The notes beneath the pieces are model-generated. The model was given only the letters and a program-made list of their open reading frames with translations, did no database searches and had not been told where the DNA came from. Source: Actinomycetota bacterium (GTDB lineage: Bacteria; Actinomycetota; Acidimicrobiia; Acidimicrobiales; Ilumatobacteraceae). From it: DNA of 16,597 nucleotides. The stretch covers positions 1 to 16,597 of the forward strand of contig JAPKZT010000314.1 of NCBI GenBank assembly GCA_026393655.1, in the 5' to 3' direction. Numbering within the stretch: the first letter of the stretch is position 1; each line of letters begins with the position of its first letter. Positions 1 through 7,058 of the stretch are shown here, one piece after another. The position numbers and the translations under genes were made by a program.

Positions 1-1
1 G

Positions 2-637
2 CTTGCCCTCGAGGATGAGGGTTACGAAATTATTGAGTCTGCCGATGGTTTGAAGGGTCTCTCGGCATTTGAAACAACTTCGGTTGATTTGGTGTTACTT
101 GACTTACGGCTACCAGATCTTTCGGGTTTTGAAGTTTGTCGCTTATTGCGTGCAAAAAGTCTGGTTCCGATAATCATTGTTACTGCTCAAACAGATACTC
201 ATGATTTGGTCGCTGGGCTAGAAGCTGGAGCTGACGATTATGTGACGAAGCCTGTTGTCGCTAAAGAACTAGCCGCGCGTATTCGGGCAGCACTGCGTCG
301 TACGAATTTGCTTTCTACGGCAGGTTCAACCATAGAACGATTTATTGTTGGCGATATTGAATTTAGACCGCACCAAGGAATAGTTCTAAAAAATGGCTTT
401 GAACTACCACTAACGAAAACCGAATATCGATTGTTGCAAGTGTTTTTCGAAAATCAGAATAATGTTTTATCTCGTGATCAATTACTCGAAATAGTTTGGG
501 GCTACGAATATCTCGTAGATAGTCGAATAGTTGATGCTCATATACGTCGTCTGCGTGTCAAGATTGAAAACTCGCCAGATGATCCTAAAATTATTGTGAC
601 AGTACGTGGAACTGGCTACAGATTGCTTACTGCATAA
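2..637 (+). CDS. OmpR/PhoB-family response regulator, MtrA-like (5' end cut off)
   Basis: This is a two-component response regulator whose first residues lie outside the window; the reading frame is open from base 2. A receiver domain comes first. Its phospho-acceptor Asp is encoded at 101-103 within VLLDLRLPD, followed by the conserved Thr in IIIVTAQ and the Lys in DYVTKP. A winged-helix DNA-binding domain follows, with the typical LTKTEYRLL, the recognition-helix stretch SRIVDAHIRRLR and the terminal VRGTGYRL hairpin. It should bind DNA when phosphorylated by a histidine kinase that is not visible here. The C-terminal domain resembles actinobacterial MtrA/RegX3 regulators, but a subfamily cannot be assigned without the start or the kinase. 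The internal TTG at 50 is not a credible start because it would delete the acidic pocket. The last 22 bases overlap the 3' end of the convergent helicase gene. Confidence 0.93.
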   Translation, partial: LALEDEGYEIIESADGLKGLSAFETTSVDLVLLDLRLPDLSGFEVCRLLRAKSLVPIIIVTAQTDTHDLVAGLEAGADDYVTKPVVAKELAARIRAALRRTNLLSTAGSTIERFIVGDIEFRPHQGIVLKNGFELPLTKTEYRLLQVFFENQNNVLSRDQLLEIVWGYEYLVDSRIVDAHIRRLRVKIENSPDDPKIIVTVRGTGYRLLTA

Positions 638-2523
638 CTCAAAAACTCTTTGGCGCGTGCGTTGTTTTTTGTGAATTCCATTGGGGGCAACATTGCAATA
701 ATTGATTTGCCGTAACCCTTGGTCACGAGTCTCGGGTCTAATACCGCGACAACGCCCATGTCTGTTTGAGTTCGAATCAGTCGCCCAGACGCTTGAGCAA
801 GTTTCGTAGCAACAATCGGAATATCAATAGCGGTAAACGCCGATTTGCCATGTACTTCGCGCCGAGCACTCATCAGCGGATCAGTTGGAACAGGAAATGG
901 TAGTCGGTCAATTATTACGAGACTCAGAGTTGATCCAGGCACATCAACACCCTGAAAGAAGCTTTGCGTCGCAAACAAGCATGTCGATTCGCTTTCTGCA
1001 AATTTTCGCAGAAGTTCCATTTTCGGCAAGTCATCCTGCTTCAGTATTTCAAAATCAAGTCGGTCACACAGGTCGGTGTATGCCGCGTTTAATCTGGCAT
1101 AACTCGTGAACAACGCGAGCGTTCGCCCGCCAGCCGCAATTATCAACTGTTCGATTTCAGCATGAACTGCTTTGTCTCGGTTTCCTTGCGCTGGGTCAGG
1201 AAGATGCGCCGCACAGTAGAGCAAAGCATTTCGCTCATAATCAAACGGACTAGCAACATTATGCACGTCAAATTTTTCGGTTGGAAGGCCGATTCTTGCT
1301 GGCAAGTTTGTCGGGATTGTTGCACTCGTCAATATCGCAGTTCGCTGTGACCAAACCGATTCGTAAAGTGCTGGACCAACATCAAGTGGTCGCATTTCGA
1401 GTGAGCATCTATCGGGAGTGCCAGACACATATGCGACGTATCCCGCGCGGTCTTGGAGTGCAAGATCTAGATCTCCAATTAGACGTGTGCAGAGTGACTG
1501 GGCACGAAGTTTGCGTTGTTTCGCCGAATCATCACTTGTTGCAATTGTTCGTAGCGACTCAAGTGCTTCATTAACACGACCTCGTAATTCATTGAGTATT
1601 TCTCTTGACTCGCCCTCAAGTGGCAGCGCGACTCGTTGGTTAATTAGTGGTGCAAGACGATCGCGCAGTCGGCTTGCACTTTTCGCGAAATTCCCTGAGA
1701 TTACGTCTTCGCGAATAATCGCCCGCACTGATGAAGCGACACTAGTAATGCGACTCGGGCTAATTTCTAGGCCAGACGACTCACTAACGACATCTTCAAG
1801 TTCGTGTGCTTCGTCGAAGATCACTACATCATGTTCACCAATGATCGTTCCTTCGGCGTTGATGTCAAGTGCGTAAAGCCAACCATTTACAACAACAATG
1901 TCGGATGTTTGGGCGCGAGCTCGCGCGCGCTCTGCAAAACATGAATCTCCCTGTGGGCAACGTGAAGCACCGGGACATTCTTCGCTCGACACACTGACCA
2001 TTGACCATGCTTGTCGTAGGGGTTGCCAGTCAAGCTCACCCTCGTCGCCACTACTTGTACTAAGAGACCATTCAACAAGCTTTTTTACTTCTGCTTTGCT
2101 CTTAGGTGAGACATCATTGAGTTCTAATCTTGATTGCGCGCGATCGGCTAACTCAGCAATTCTTTGTTTACATAAATAATTGCTTCGACCTTTTAGAACT
2201 GTCCAAGTAAGTGGATGATCAAGAGTTTCATTGAGCGCGCTAGCCAGCAGTGGTAAATCGTTTTGCGAAAGTTGATCCTGCAAGGCTTTGGTAACCGTTG
2301 AGACGACCACTCTGCGGCCTGACTTTACTGCTGGCACTAAATAGCCGAGTGTTTTGCCAGTACCAGTGCCAGCTTGAACTATTAGATGGCGGTTGTTGCG
2401 AAGTGCTCGGCCTACAAGAACGGCCATCTCGTCTTGACCTTGTCGCTCTTCTGAATTCTTAATCGTGTGAGTTACTTGATGTAGAGCGTCAAGTATCTCT
2501 TGGTCTGCGGGGTTAATTGGCAT
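616..2523 (-). CDS. dinG: DinG/XPD-family ATP-dependent DNA helicase with Fe-S cluster
   Basis: This is a 635-residue superfamily 2 helicase of the XPD/DinG type, expected to unwind DNA 5'-3' and remove R-loops or repair intermediates. Walker A is AGTGTGKT at residues 51-58 and the DEAH box is at 237-240. Between them sit Cys118, Cys183, Cys189 and Cys195 (ECPGASRCPQGDSC), which is the four-Cys spacing of the family's [4Fe-4S] domain. The second RecA-like domain shows LTSATI (about 398-403), SFFQGVDVPG (521-530) and motif VI QASGRLIR (577-584). No exonuclease domain precedes the helicase, as in E. coli DinG and unlike the firmicute form. The ATG start lies 10 bases after the uppS stop, so the two are probably co-transcribed. 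No clear Shine-Dalgarno sequence is visible. The assignment as DinG rather than YoaA is by general similarity. Confidence 0.93.
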   Translation of the reverse strand: MPINPADQEILDALHQVTHTIKNSEERQGQDEMAVLVGRALRNNRHLIVQAGTGTGKTLGYLVPAVKSGRRVVVSTVTKALQDQLSQNDLPLLASALNETLDHPLTWTVLKGRSNYLCKQRIAELADRAQSRLELNDVSPKSKAEVKKLVEWSLSTSSGDEGELDWQPLRQAWSMVSVSSEECPGASRCPQGDSCFAERARARAQTSDIVVVNGWLYALDINAEGTIIGEHDVVIFDEAHELEDVVSESSGLEISPSRITSVASSVRAIIREDVISGNFAKSASRLRDRLAPLINQRVALPLEGESREILNELRGRVNEALESLRTIATSDDSAKQRKLRAQSLCTRLIGDLDLALQDRAGYVAYVSGTPDRCSLEMRPLDVGPALYESVWSQRTAILTSATIPTNLPARIGLPTEKFDVHNVASPFDYERNALLYCAAHLPDPAQGNRDKAVHAEIEQLIIAAGGRTLALFTSYARLNAAYTDLCDRLDFEILKQDDLPKMELLRKFAESESTCLFATQSFFQGVDVPGSTLSLVIIDRLPFPVPTDPLMSARREVHGKSAFTAIDIPIVATKLAQASGRLIRTQTDMGVVAVLDPRLVTKGYGKSIIAMLPPMEFTKNNARAKEFLSYAVSNL

Positions 2524-2533
2524 GCGTTTGTGA

Positions 2534-3202
2534 TCAGTTATTTATTAACGCAAGTGCGGCATCAAGTTCAACAGCATCGAAATCGGGCCACGGACGGTCA
2601 GTAAAATAGATTTTCGCATTAGATATTTGCCAAAGAAGAAAATTAGAAATCCGCGATTCTCCCGAAGTGCGAACCAATACATCAACGGGTGGTAGCGATG
2701 TGTCGTACAGATACTTCGAAAGATTCTCGGCATTGAGACTCTGTCCACTTTTCACTAAGTTCTGTGCTGCCCGCGTTAACTCAGCTCTAGAGCCGTAATC
2801 AAAAGCAACTGTTAGCACCATTCCCGTATTATCTGCAGTGTCTTGAATTGCTTTTCGAATCGCACGCTGGACATAAACCGGTGTTTGAGAACCGACCTCG
2901 TCAAACGGTCGTCCAATCCAGTTAACACGTATGTTGTTTTCGTTGAGCTCACTGATCCGTCCGAAGAGTTTTTTGTGGAGACCAAGAATGTGTTTGACTT
3001 CTGCTCGAGGGCGAACCCAATTTTCAGTTGAAAAACCGAAAACCGTCAAATAGTCAATTTCTCTTTTAGACGCCGCTCTTACGACATCAGATAAAGTTTC
3101 TTCGCCCGCAGTGTGTCCGGCAGTTCGAGGCAGACCTCGTTTGCGTGCCCAACGACCGTTTCCGTCCATAATGCATGCGACATGAACTGGCTTGCTAGTC
3201 AC
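2534..3202 (-). CDS. uppS: cis-prenyltransferase (polyprenyl diphosphate synthase), catalytic type
   Basis: It elongates an allylic diphosphate with isopentenyl diphosphate in cis to make the polyprenyl carrier for cell-wall synthesis. All main catalytic motifs are visible: IMDGNGRWA with Asp13, GH at 29-30, FSTENW with Trp62 and Arg64, and RTSGESRISNFLLWQ with Arg178, Arg184 and Ser186. Three features are unusual for a bacterial homodimeric enzyme. The protein stops at ALALINN (222 aa) without the C-terminal RRERRFG-type tail that carries the RxG motif. Lys197 sits where E. coli UppS has the functionally important Glu213. The usual NYGGR is DYGSR. The GTG start is the only possible one before an in-frame stop at 3227-3229. 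The gene is divergent from the degenerate UppS-like gene at 3277 and 10 bases upstream of dinG. The product chain length cannot be read from sequence. Confidence 0.92.
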   Translation of the reverse strand: MTSKPVHVACIMDGNGRWARKRGLPRTAGHTAGEETLSDVVRAASKREIDYLTVFGFSTENWVRPRAEVKHILGLHKKLFGRISELNENNIRVNWIGRPFDEVGSQTPVYVQRAIRKAIQDTADNTGMVLTVAFDYGSRAELTRAAQNLVKSGQSLNAENLSKYLYDTSLPPVDVLVRTSGESRISNFLLWQISNAKIYFTDRPWPDFDAVELDAALALINN

Positions 3203-3250
3203 GTTAAGAACGCTACTAAATGAAGATTAAGCATCAGGTGCTTTATGAGC

Positions 3251-3272
3251 GAGAGAATAGGTGAGAGAATAG
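3251..3272. repeat. Two direct copies of GAGAGAATAG upstream of the UppS-like gene
   Basis: The decamer GAGAGAATAG occurs at 3251-3260 and again at 3263-3272, a 12-base period, ending four bases before the ATG at 3277. It lies in the 74-base spacer between two divergent genes, which must hold both promoters. The purine-rich second copy could serve as a weak ribosome binding site. A regulator site or chance duplication are equally possible. Confidence 0.5.
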
Positions 3273-3276
3273 AACA

Positions 3277-3870
3277 ATGCCCAACACGAAACGTAGTCAA
3301 TCGGGGGACTTGTCGCATGTCCTTGTGTGTGCGGGCACTTTGGCTGAATGGCTGGTGACAACACCCGAGCAATGGAAAACTCAAGTTGATGCCTTAGTGC
3401 GTGCAGTTAGTGGTGAAAACGTTAGATATCTGACAATTTGCCCTTATGGGGGTGACAACAATGCGAGCGATAAAGCAAAGATCAGCAGCACTATTGTTTC
3501 TTCGCAAGGTGGTCAGGTCACTGGTGATCGTATTTCGATAATCGCATCTGACGGATTACTCGTTGTGATTGACACCTGCCCAGATGGCCAACAGCGATTT
3601 GTAAATGCAGTAGCCCAACTCAGCAGCAATCAAGTCATTGATGAAGCAAAACTTTCGGCAACAATTATTGCACCGGCATCCGGTGAGCCAGATTTAACTT
3701 TGATTCTTGGTTCGCCAACGAAGATTCCGAAGTCTTTAGTTTGGGAGCTTGCCTACAGTGAAATTGTATTTTTAGATGTGCCCTGGCTACGTTGCGATGT
3801 TGAACACATACAGATGGCAATCAACGATTTTCAAAGACGCGACCGCAGGTTCGGTGGTATTGATTCGTGA
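3277..3870 (+). CDS. Degenerate UppS-like protein, putative non-catalytic cis-prenyltransferase subunit
   Basis: This 197-residue protein aligns along its C-terminal half with UppS, without gaps around the active-site loop. WELAYSEIVFLDVPW at 156-170 corresponds to WQIAYAELYFTDVLW of E. coli UppS, and the end DFQRRDRRFGG (184-194) matches the family tail AFANRERRFGG. The N-terminal half is weaker: HVLVCAGTLAEW stands where HVAIIMDGNGRW is expected, so the catalytic Asp is gone. RTGGEHRIS is replaced by ILGSPTKIP, removing both diphosphate-binding arginines and the serine. Glu162, equivalent to Glu213, and the RxG motif (Arg191, Gly193) are kept. It is therefore unlikely to be an active synthase alone but could be the partner of the divergent UppS, like NgBR/Nus1 in eukaryotes. 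The stop overlaps the recO start in GTGA. Decay of a duplicated uppS is the main alternative, although the frame is intact. Confidence 0.8.
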   Translation: MPNTKRSQSGDLSHVLVCAGTLAEWLVTTPEQWKTQVDALVRAVSGENVRYLTICPYGGDNNASDKAKISSTIVSSQGGQVTGDRISIIASDGLLVVIDTCPDGQQRFVNAVAQLSSNQVIDEAKLSATIIAPASGEPDLTLILGSPTKIPKSLVWELAYSEIVFLDVPWLRCDVEHIQMAINDFQRRDRRFGGIDS

Positions 3871-4595
3871 GTCTTTATCGCGATAAAGCTGTTGTATTAA
3901 GAACATACGACTTGCGTGAGGCGGATCGAATAATTGTGATGATGACCGAGAATTACGGCAAGGTTCGTGCTGTCGCAAAAGGCGTTCGCAAGACTACATC
4001 TAAGTTTGGCGCACGACTTGAGCCACTAAGTCATATTGATGTTTTACTTTCGACGACAGGTAGAGATCTCGACATTGTTAGTCAAGTTGAATTAGTAAGT
4101 TCGGCACGCGGGTTGTACACCGATTTAGATCGTTTAACCAGGGGCTTGGCGATGCTTGAGGCCGTTGATCAGCTCGGAATGGATAGAGAGCCGACAGCGC
4201 ATTTATATAAAATGCTGGCGGGTGCGCTGACTTGGCTTAATGAAAATGATTCTTCGTTAGTGTTGGCGGCTTTTTATTTCAAATTATTAGTCGTCGAGGG
4301 TGTTGGTGCGCAAGTAGATAATTGCGTTGGTTGTGGCGTAGACGGCCAGCACTTAGTTGCATTCGACATGTTTAAGGGTGGGGGACAATGTCGTGATTGT
4401 CGCACAGGAACGAATTTGTCATTAGAGGCCTTCAAGATTATTCAGGACATTGTTGGCGGACAATTAAATCGGGTCTTGGCGCTACCTGAGAATTTCCCCA
4501 CACGAGAAGTATCAGAACTTGCAACACATTGCATGGAGCACCACCTTGAGAGAAAGTTGCGTTCAGTTTCAGTTTTTGAACATCCTGAACGCTAA
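3867..4595 (+). CDS. recO: DNA repair protein RecO
   Basis: RecO acts in the RecFOR pathway, annealing single strands and loading RecA on SSB-coated gaps. The 242-residue protein opens with the OB-fold signature YRDKAVVLRTYDLREADRI and the AVAKGVRK stretch (residues 36-42), followed by a helical region. A four-cysteine zinc site is formed by Cys153, Cys156, Cys175 and Cys178 (CVGC and CRDC), as in Deinococcus-type RecO. The length is normal for the family. The GTG start overlaps the upstream stop in GTGA, which suggests translational coupling to the UppS-like gene. A recO next to a uppS-family gene is a common actinobacterial arrangement, seen for example in Mycobacterium tuberculosis, which supports both calls. 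Confidence 0.95.
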   Translation: MSLYRDKAVVLRTYDLREADRIIVMMTENYGKVRAVAKGVRKTTSKFGARLEPLSHIDVLLSTTGRDLDIVSQVELVSSARGLYTDLDRLTRGLAMLEAVDQLGMDREPTAHLYKMLAGALTWLNENDSSLVLAAFYFKLLVVEGVGAQVDNCVGCGVDGQHLVAFDMFKGGGQCRDCRTGTNLSLEAFKIIQDIVGGQLNRVLALPENFPTREVSELATHCMEHHLERKLRSVSVFEHPER

Positions 4596-4636
4596 ACATG
4601 GCGTTAATTTAGGCGTTGATGTAATAGCCTTAACGC
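4588..4636 (+). promoter_or_regulatory. Competing inverted repeats directly before the glyS start
   Basis: GCGTTA (4601-4606) plus AGGC (4611-4614) can pair with GCCTTAACGC (4627-4636), giving a 6+4 bp stem with a 4-base bulge and a 12-base loop that ends at the base before the glyS GTG. The same GCGTT can instead pair with AACGC at 4588-4592 across the recO stop codon. A further GCGTT copy lies at 4613-4617. There is no T-run for an intrinsic terminator. It could be a translational or transcriptional control element for glyS, or an operator; the function is inferred only from position. Confidence 0.35.
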
Positions 4637-5944
4637 GTGCCAGCGAAAGATCTCGACCAAATAGTCAGCCTTTGTAAGCGTCGCGGATTCGTTTATCCGA
4701 GCGGTGAAATCTATGGCGGATTTAGATCTTCGTATGATTACGGCCCGCTTGGCTCATTAATGTTGCGAAATGTTAAAGACGCGTGGATCAGATCTAATGT
4801 GCAACAACGCGACGATGTAGTTCTGATTGACGCGGCAATTCTTGGCGCACCACAAGTATTTGAGGCCAGTGGTCACCTAAGTAATTTCAGTGATCCATTA
4901 GTTGATTGCACAGTTTGCAAACGGCGATTTCGTGAAGATCAATTAGAAGATCGCGAATGCCCTGAATCAAAAAAAGCATGTGTCTTTACGCCAGCCCGTG
5001 CTTTCAATCTGATGTTTCAAACCCAAGCTGGGCCCGTCGAAGGTGAAGGCGCGACAGTTTATTTGCGCCCTGAAACTGCTCAGGGAATGTTCGTCAATTT
5101 CGCAAATGTGTTGCAAACTAGTCGTAAAAAACCTCCATTTGGTATAGCCCAAGTTGGTAAAAGTTTTCGTAATGAGATTACGCCTGGTAATTTTATTTTT
5201 CGCACACGTGAATTCGAACAAATGGAACTTGAGTTTTTTGTGCCGCCAAGCGAGAGCACCAAGTGGTATGAGTATTGGTGCCAGACCCGCATGCAGTGGT
5301 ACATCGACTACGGAATCCCAGCCGAAATGTTGCGAATTCGTGAGCACGCTAAAGATGAGTTGTCGCATTATTCGGCTGGTACGAGTGATATTGAATTTAA
5401 GTTTCCTTGGGGTTGGGGTGAACTTGAAGGCATTGCACAACGAACTGACTACGACTTAAAACAGCACGCCGAACACTCGCGACAAAAACTTGAATATTTC
5501 GATCAGGCGACAAACGATAGGTATGTACCGTTTGTCGTAGAACCAGCAGCAGGTGTTAACCGCACGATGGCTGCGTTTTTACTGGCGGCTTACGACGAAG
5601 ATGTGGTGAACGACGAACCAAGAACAGTGCTGCGCTTGCACCCAAGAATGGCGCCATATCAAATTGCTGTGTTGCCGTTGTCAAAGAAAGACACGCTGAT
5701 GCCTCTTGCTAAAGAGATCCACATGTTGTTGGGCTCTCGATATATGTGCGACTTTGACGAAACTCAAGCAATCGGTCGTCGATATCGCCGCCAAGACGAG
5801 ATCGGTACTCCTTACTGTGTGACGGTCGATTTCGATTCGCTCGAAGATAAATCAGTAACGATTCGCGAGCGAGACAGCACAAATCAACATCGAGTTGAGA
5901 TTGATTCGTTGCTTGGTGAATTTCAGACGATTCTTGGTTTCTAA
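4637..5944 (+). CDS. glyS: Glycyl-tRNA synthetase, alpha2 (single-chain) type
   Basis: It charges tRNA-Gly with glycine. The 435-residue protein is the class II single-polypeptide form found in Actinobacteria, not the alpha/beta form of E. coli. The glycine-site region RGFVYPSGEIYGGFRSSYDYG is at about 16-36, split by no insertion. Motif 2 begins FRNEITPGNFIFRTREFEQ at 177 and motif 3 is EPAAGVNRT at 302-310. Cys91, Cys94, Cys108 and Cys115 form a possible zinc site. The C-terminal anticodon-binding domain (about 338-435) starts HPRMAPYQIAVLPL. An in-frame stop at 4631-4633 makes the GTG at 4637 the only start close to conserved sequence. No Shine-Dalgarno is visible, so the message may be leaderless or controlled by the inverted repeats just upstream. 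Confidence 0.96.
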   Translation: MPAKDLDQIVSLCKRRGFVYPSGEIYGGFRSSYDYGPLGSLMLRNVKDAWIRSNVQQRDDVVLIDAAILGAPQVFEASGHLSNFSDPLVDCTVCKRRFREDQLEDRECPESKKACVFTPARAFNLMFQTQAGPVEGEGATVYLRPETAQGMFVNFANVLQTSRKKPPFGIAQVGKSFRNEITPGNFIFRTREFEQMELEFFVPPSESTKWYEYWCQTRMQWYIDYGIPAEMLRIREHAKDELSHYSAGTSDIEFKFPWGWGELEGIAQRTDYDLKQHAEHSRQKLEYFDQATNDRYVPFVVEPAAGVNRTMAAFLLAAYDEDVVNDEPRTVLRLHPRMAPYQIAVLPLSKKDTLMPLAKEIHMLLGSRYMCDFDETQAIGRRYRRQDEIGTPYCVTVDFDSLEDKSVTIRERDSTNQHRVEIDSLLGEFQTILGF

Positions 5945-5963
5945 TTAGAATAATTCAATTAAC

Positions 5964-5970
5964 AAAGGAG
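5964..5970 (+). promoter_or_regulatory. Strong ribosome binding site
   Basis: AAAGGAG lies five bases before the ATG at 5976. It is the clearest Shine-Dalgarno sequence in the window, where most other starts have none, and suggests high translation of the small gene that follows. Confidence 0.75.
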
Positions 5971-5975
5971 AGAAA

Positions 5976-6281
5976 ATGTCACAGATTGCAGTAATAGTAA
6001 AATTGAAAGTCAAAGAAGGTCAGTTAGATGCGTTTTCCAAAATTGCTCTAGAAGGTGTCGAAAATACAAAATCAGAACCCGGAACTACTTTTTATGCGAT
6101 CCACAACGACTCCGTTGAAGCAAATGTGGTTTGGTTCTACGAACTTTATGCCGATAAAGCCGGTGCCGATGCGCATAACAGTACCGATGCTTTTAGAAAA
6201 TGGTTTAAGAGTCTCGCGCCGTTTGTCGATGGTGCGCCAGAAATGTCATTTCTAACGCCGATTGGTGGCAAGGGGATCTAA
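5976..6281 (+). CDS. ABM-fold protein, putative quinol monooxygenase
   Basis: This 101-residue protein has the size and pattern of the antibiotic biosynthesis monooxygenase (ABM/YgiN-like) dimeric alpha-beta barrel fold. It opens with IAVIVKLKVKEGQ, has EPGTTFYAIHND in the middle and WFYELYADKAGADAH, followed by a helix and a final strand. Family members oxidise quinols or small aromatic compounds without cofactors, but many are uncharacterised, so the substrate cannot be stated. It has an excellent ribosome binding site and ends three bases before the TTG start of trpC, so trpC translation probably depends on ribosomes finishing this gene. No signal peptide or membrane segment is visible. 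Confidence 0.8.
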   Translation: MSQIAVIVKLKVKEGQLDAFSKIALEGVENTKSEPGTTFYAIHNDSVEANVVWFYELYADKAGADAHNSTDAFRKWFKSLAPFVDGAPEMSFLTPIGGKGI

Positions 6282-6284
6282 TTC

Positions 6285-7058
6285 TTGTATCTAGACAAGA
6301 TTCTCGCCAAGCATCGCGAATTTGCTGATGCAGATAATCGCGATCTAGAAGCATTAATAAATAAATCGACGAGTACTCCTGCGCCGCGCGGGTTTGCTGC
6401 TCGGTTGCGTAAAGATTCAGTTGATAATCTCGCAGTAATCGCAGAAATTAAACGTCGCTCGCCTTCGCGTGGTCTGCTTAACAGCGATTTGGATCCTGCT
6501 TCAATTGCTCAAAATTATGAACAAGGCGGTGCTAGTTGTCTGTCAGTTCTGACCGATGAAGAATTTTTCAGTGGTTCGGTCAGCGACTTGCAGCGAGCGC
6601 GCTCGTCGGTGAGTCTTCCGGTATTGCGCAAAGATTTCACAGTATCAAGGCATGATATTTGTGACGCTCGAATTATGGGAGCCGACTGTGTATTGCTAAT
6701 CGCGGCAGCGCTTTCGAAATCAGAACTCGCCGATTTTTTTAAATTTTCGATTGAATTGGGTTTGGATGCTTTAATCGAAGTACATGATGAAACTGAGCTC
6801 ACATTGGCTATTGAATGTGGCGCGTCATTGATCGGTGTTAACCAACGTGACTTGCATACGTTTGAGGTTGACCACCAACGTGCAGTTCGGATGGCCGCGA
6901 TGATGCCTGCAAATGTTCTTCGAGTTGCTGAATCTGGTGTCAAAACCCGCGACGATGCGCGCAGTCTGCGTGATGCCGGGTACGACGCCATCTTGGTTGG
7001 TGAGTCGCTAGTTACTTCAAATAACATTCCAAATAGTGTCCGCGAATTGCGCGTCTAG
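6285..7058 (+). CDS. trpC: Indole-3-glycerol phosphate synthase
   Basis: It closes the indole ring in tryptophan synthesis, converting CdRP to indole-3-glycerol phosphate. The 257-residue TIM barrel carries the whole active site: Glu54 and Lys56 in IAEIKRRSPSRG, Lys116 in LRKDF, Glu165 in IEVHDE, Asn186 in GVNQRD and Glu216 in VAESG. The spacing is constant relative to the Sulfolobus enzyme (Lys53, Lys110, Glu159, Asn180, Glu210). The start is TTG, three bases after the ABM gene stop, with AGGGGA about eight bases upstream as a possible ribosome binding site. The stop codon is followed directly by the trpF ATG. It is monofunctional, unlike the E. coli TrpC-TrpF fusion. Confidence 0.96.
   Translation: MYLDKILAKHREFADADNRDLEALINKSTSTPAPRGFAARLRKDSVDNLAVIAEIKRRSPSRGLLNSDLDPASIAQNYEQGGASCLSVLTDEEFFSGSVSDLQRARSSVSLPVLRKDFTVSRHDICDARIMGADCVLLIAAALSKSELADFFKFSIELGLDALIEVHDETELTLAIECGASLIGVNQRDLHTFEVDHQRAVRMAAMMPANVLRVAESGVKTRDDARSLRDAGYDAILVGESLVTSNNIPNSVRELRV

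Noticed and set aside
885..2179. Several open frames on the plus strand within dinG
   Set aside because: They have no recognisable motifs and lie antisense to a helicase with all motifs intact; they are shadows of its codon use.
2524..2540. A frameshifted RxG tail hidden after the uppS stop
   Set aside because: None of the frames downstream of the stop encodes an RRxRRFG-like sequence before dinG begins.
3277..3870. The UppS-like gene as a plain pseudogene
   Set aside because: The frame is intact over 197 codons, coupled to recO, and the C-terminus and Glu162 are kept while only catalytic-half residues are lost. It remains an alternative but is not the best reading.
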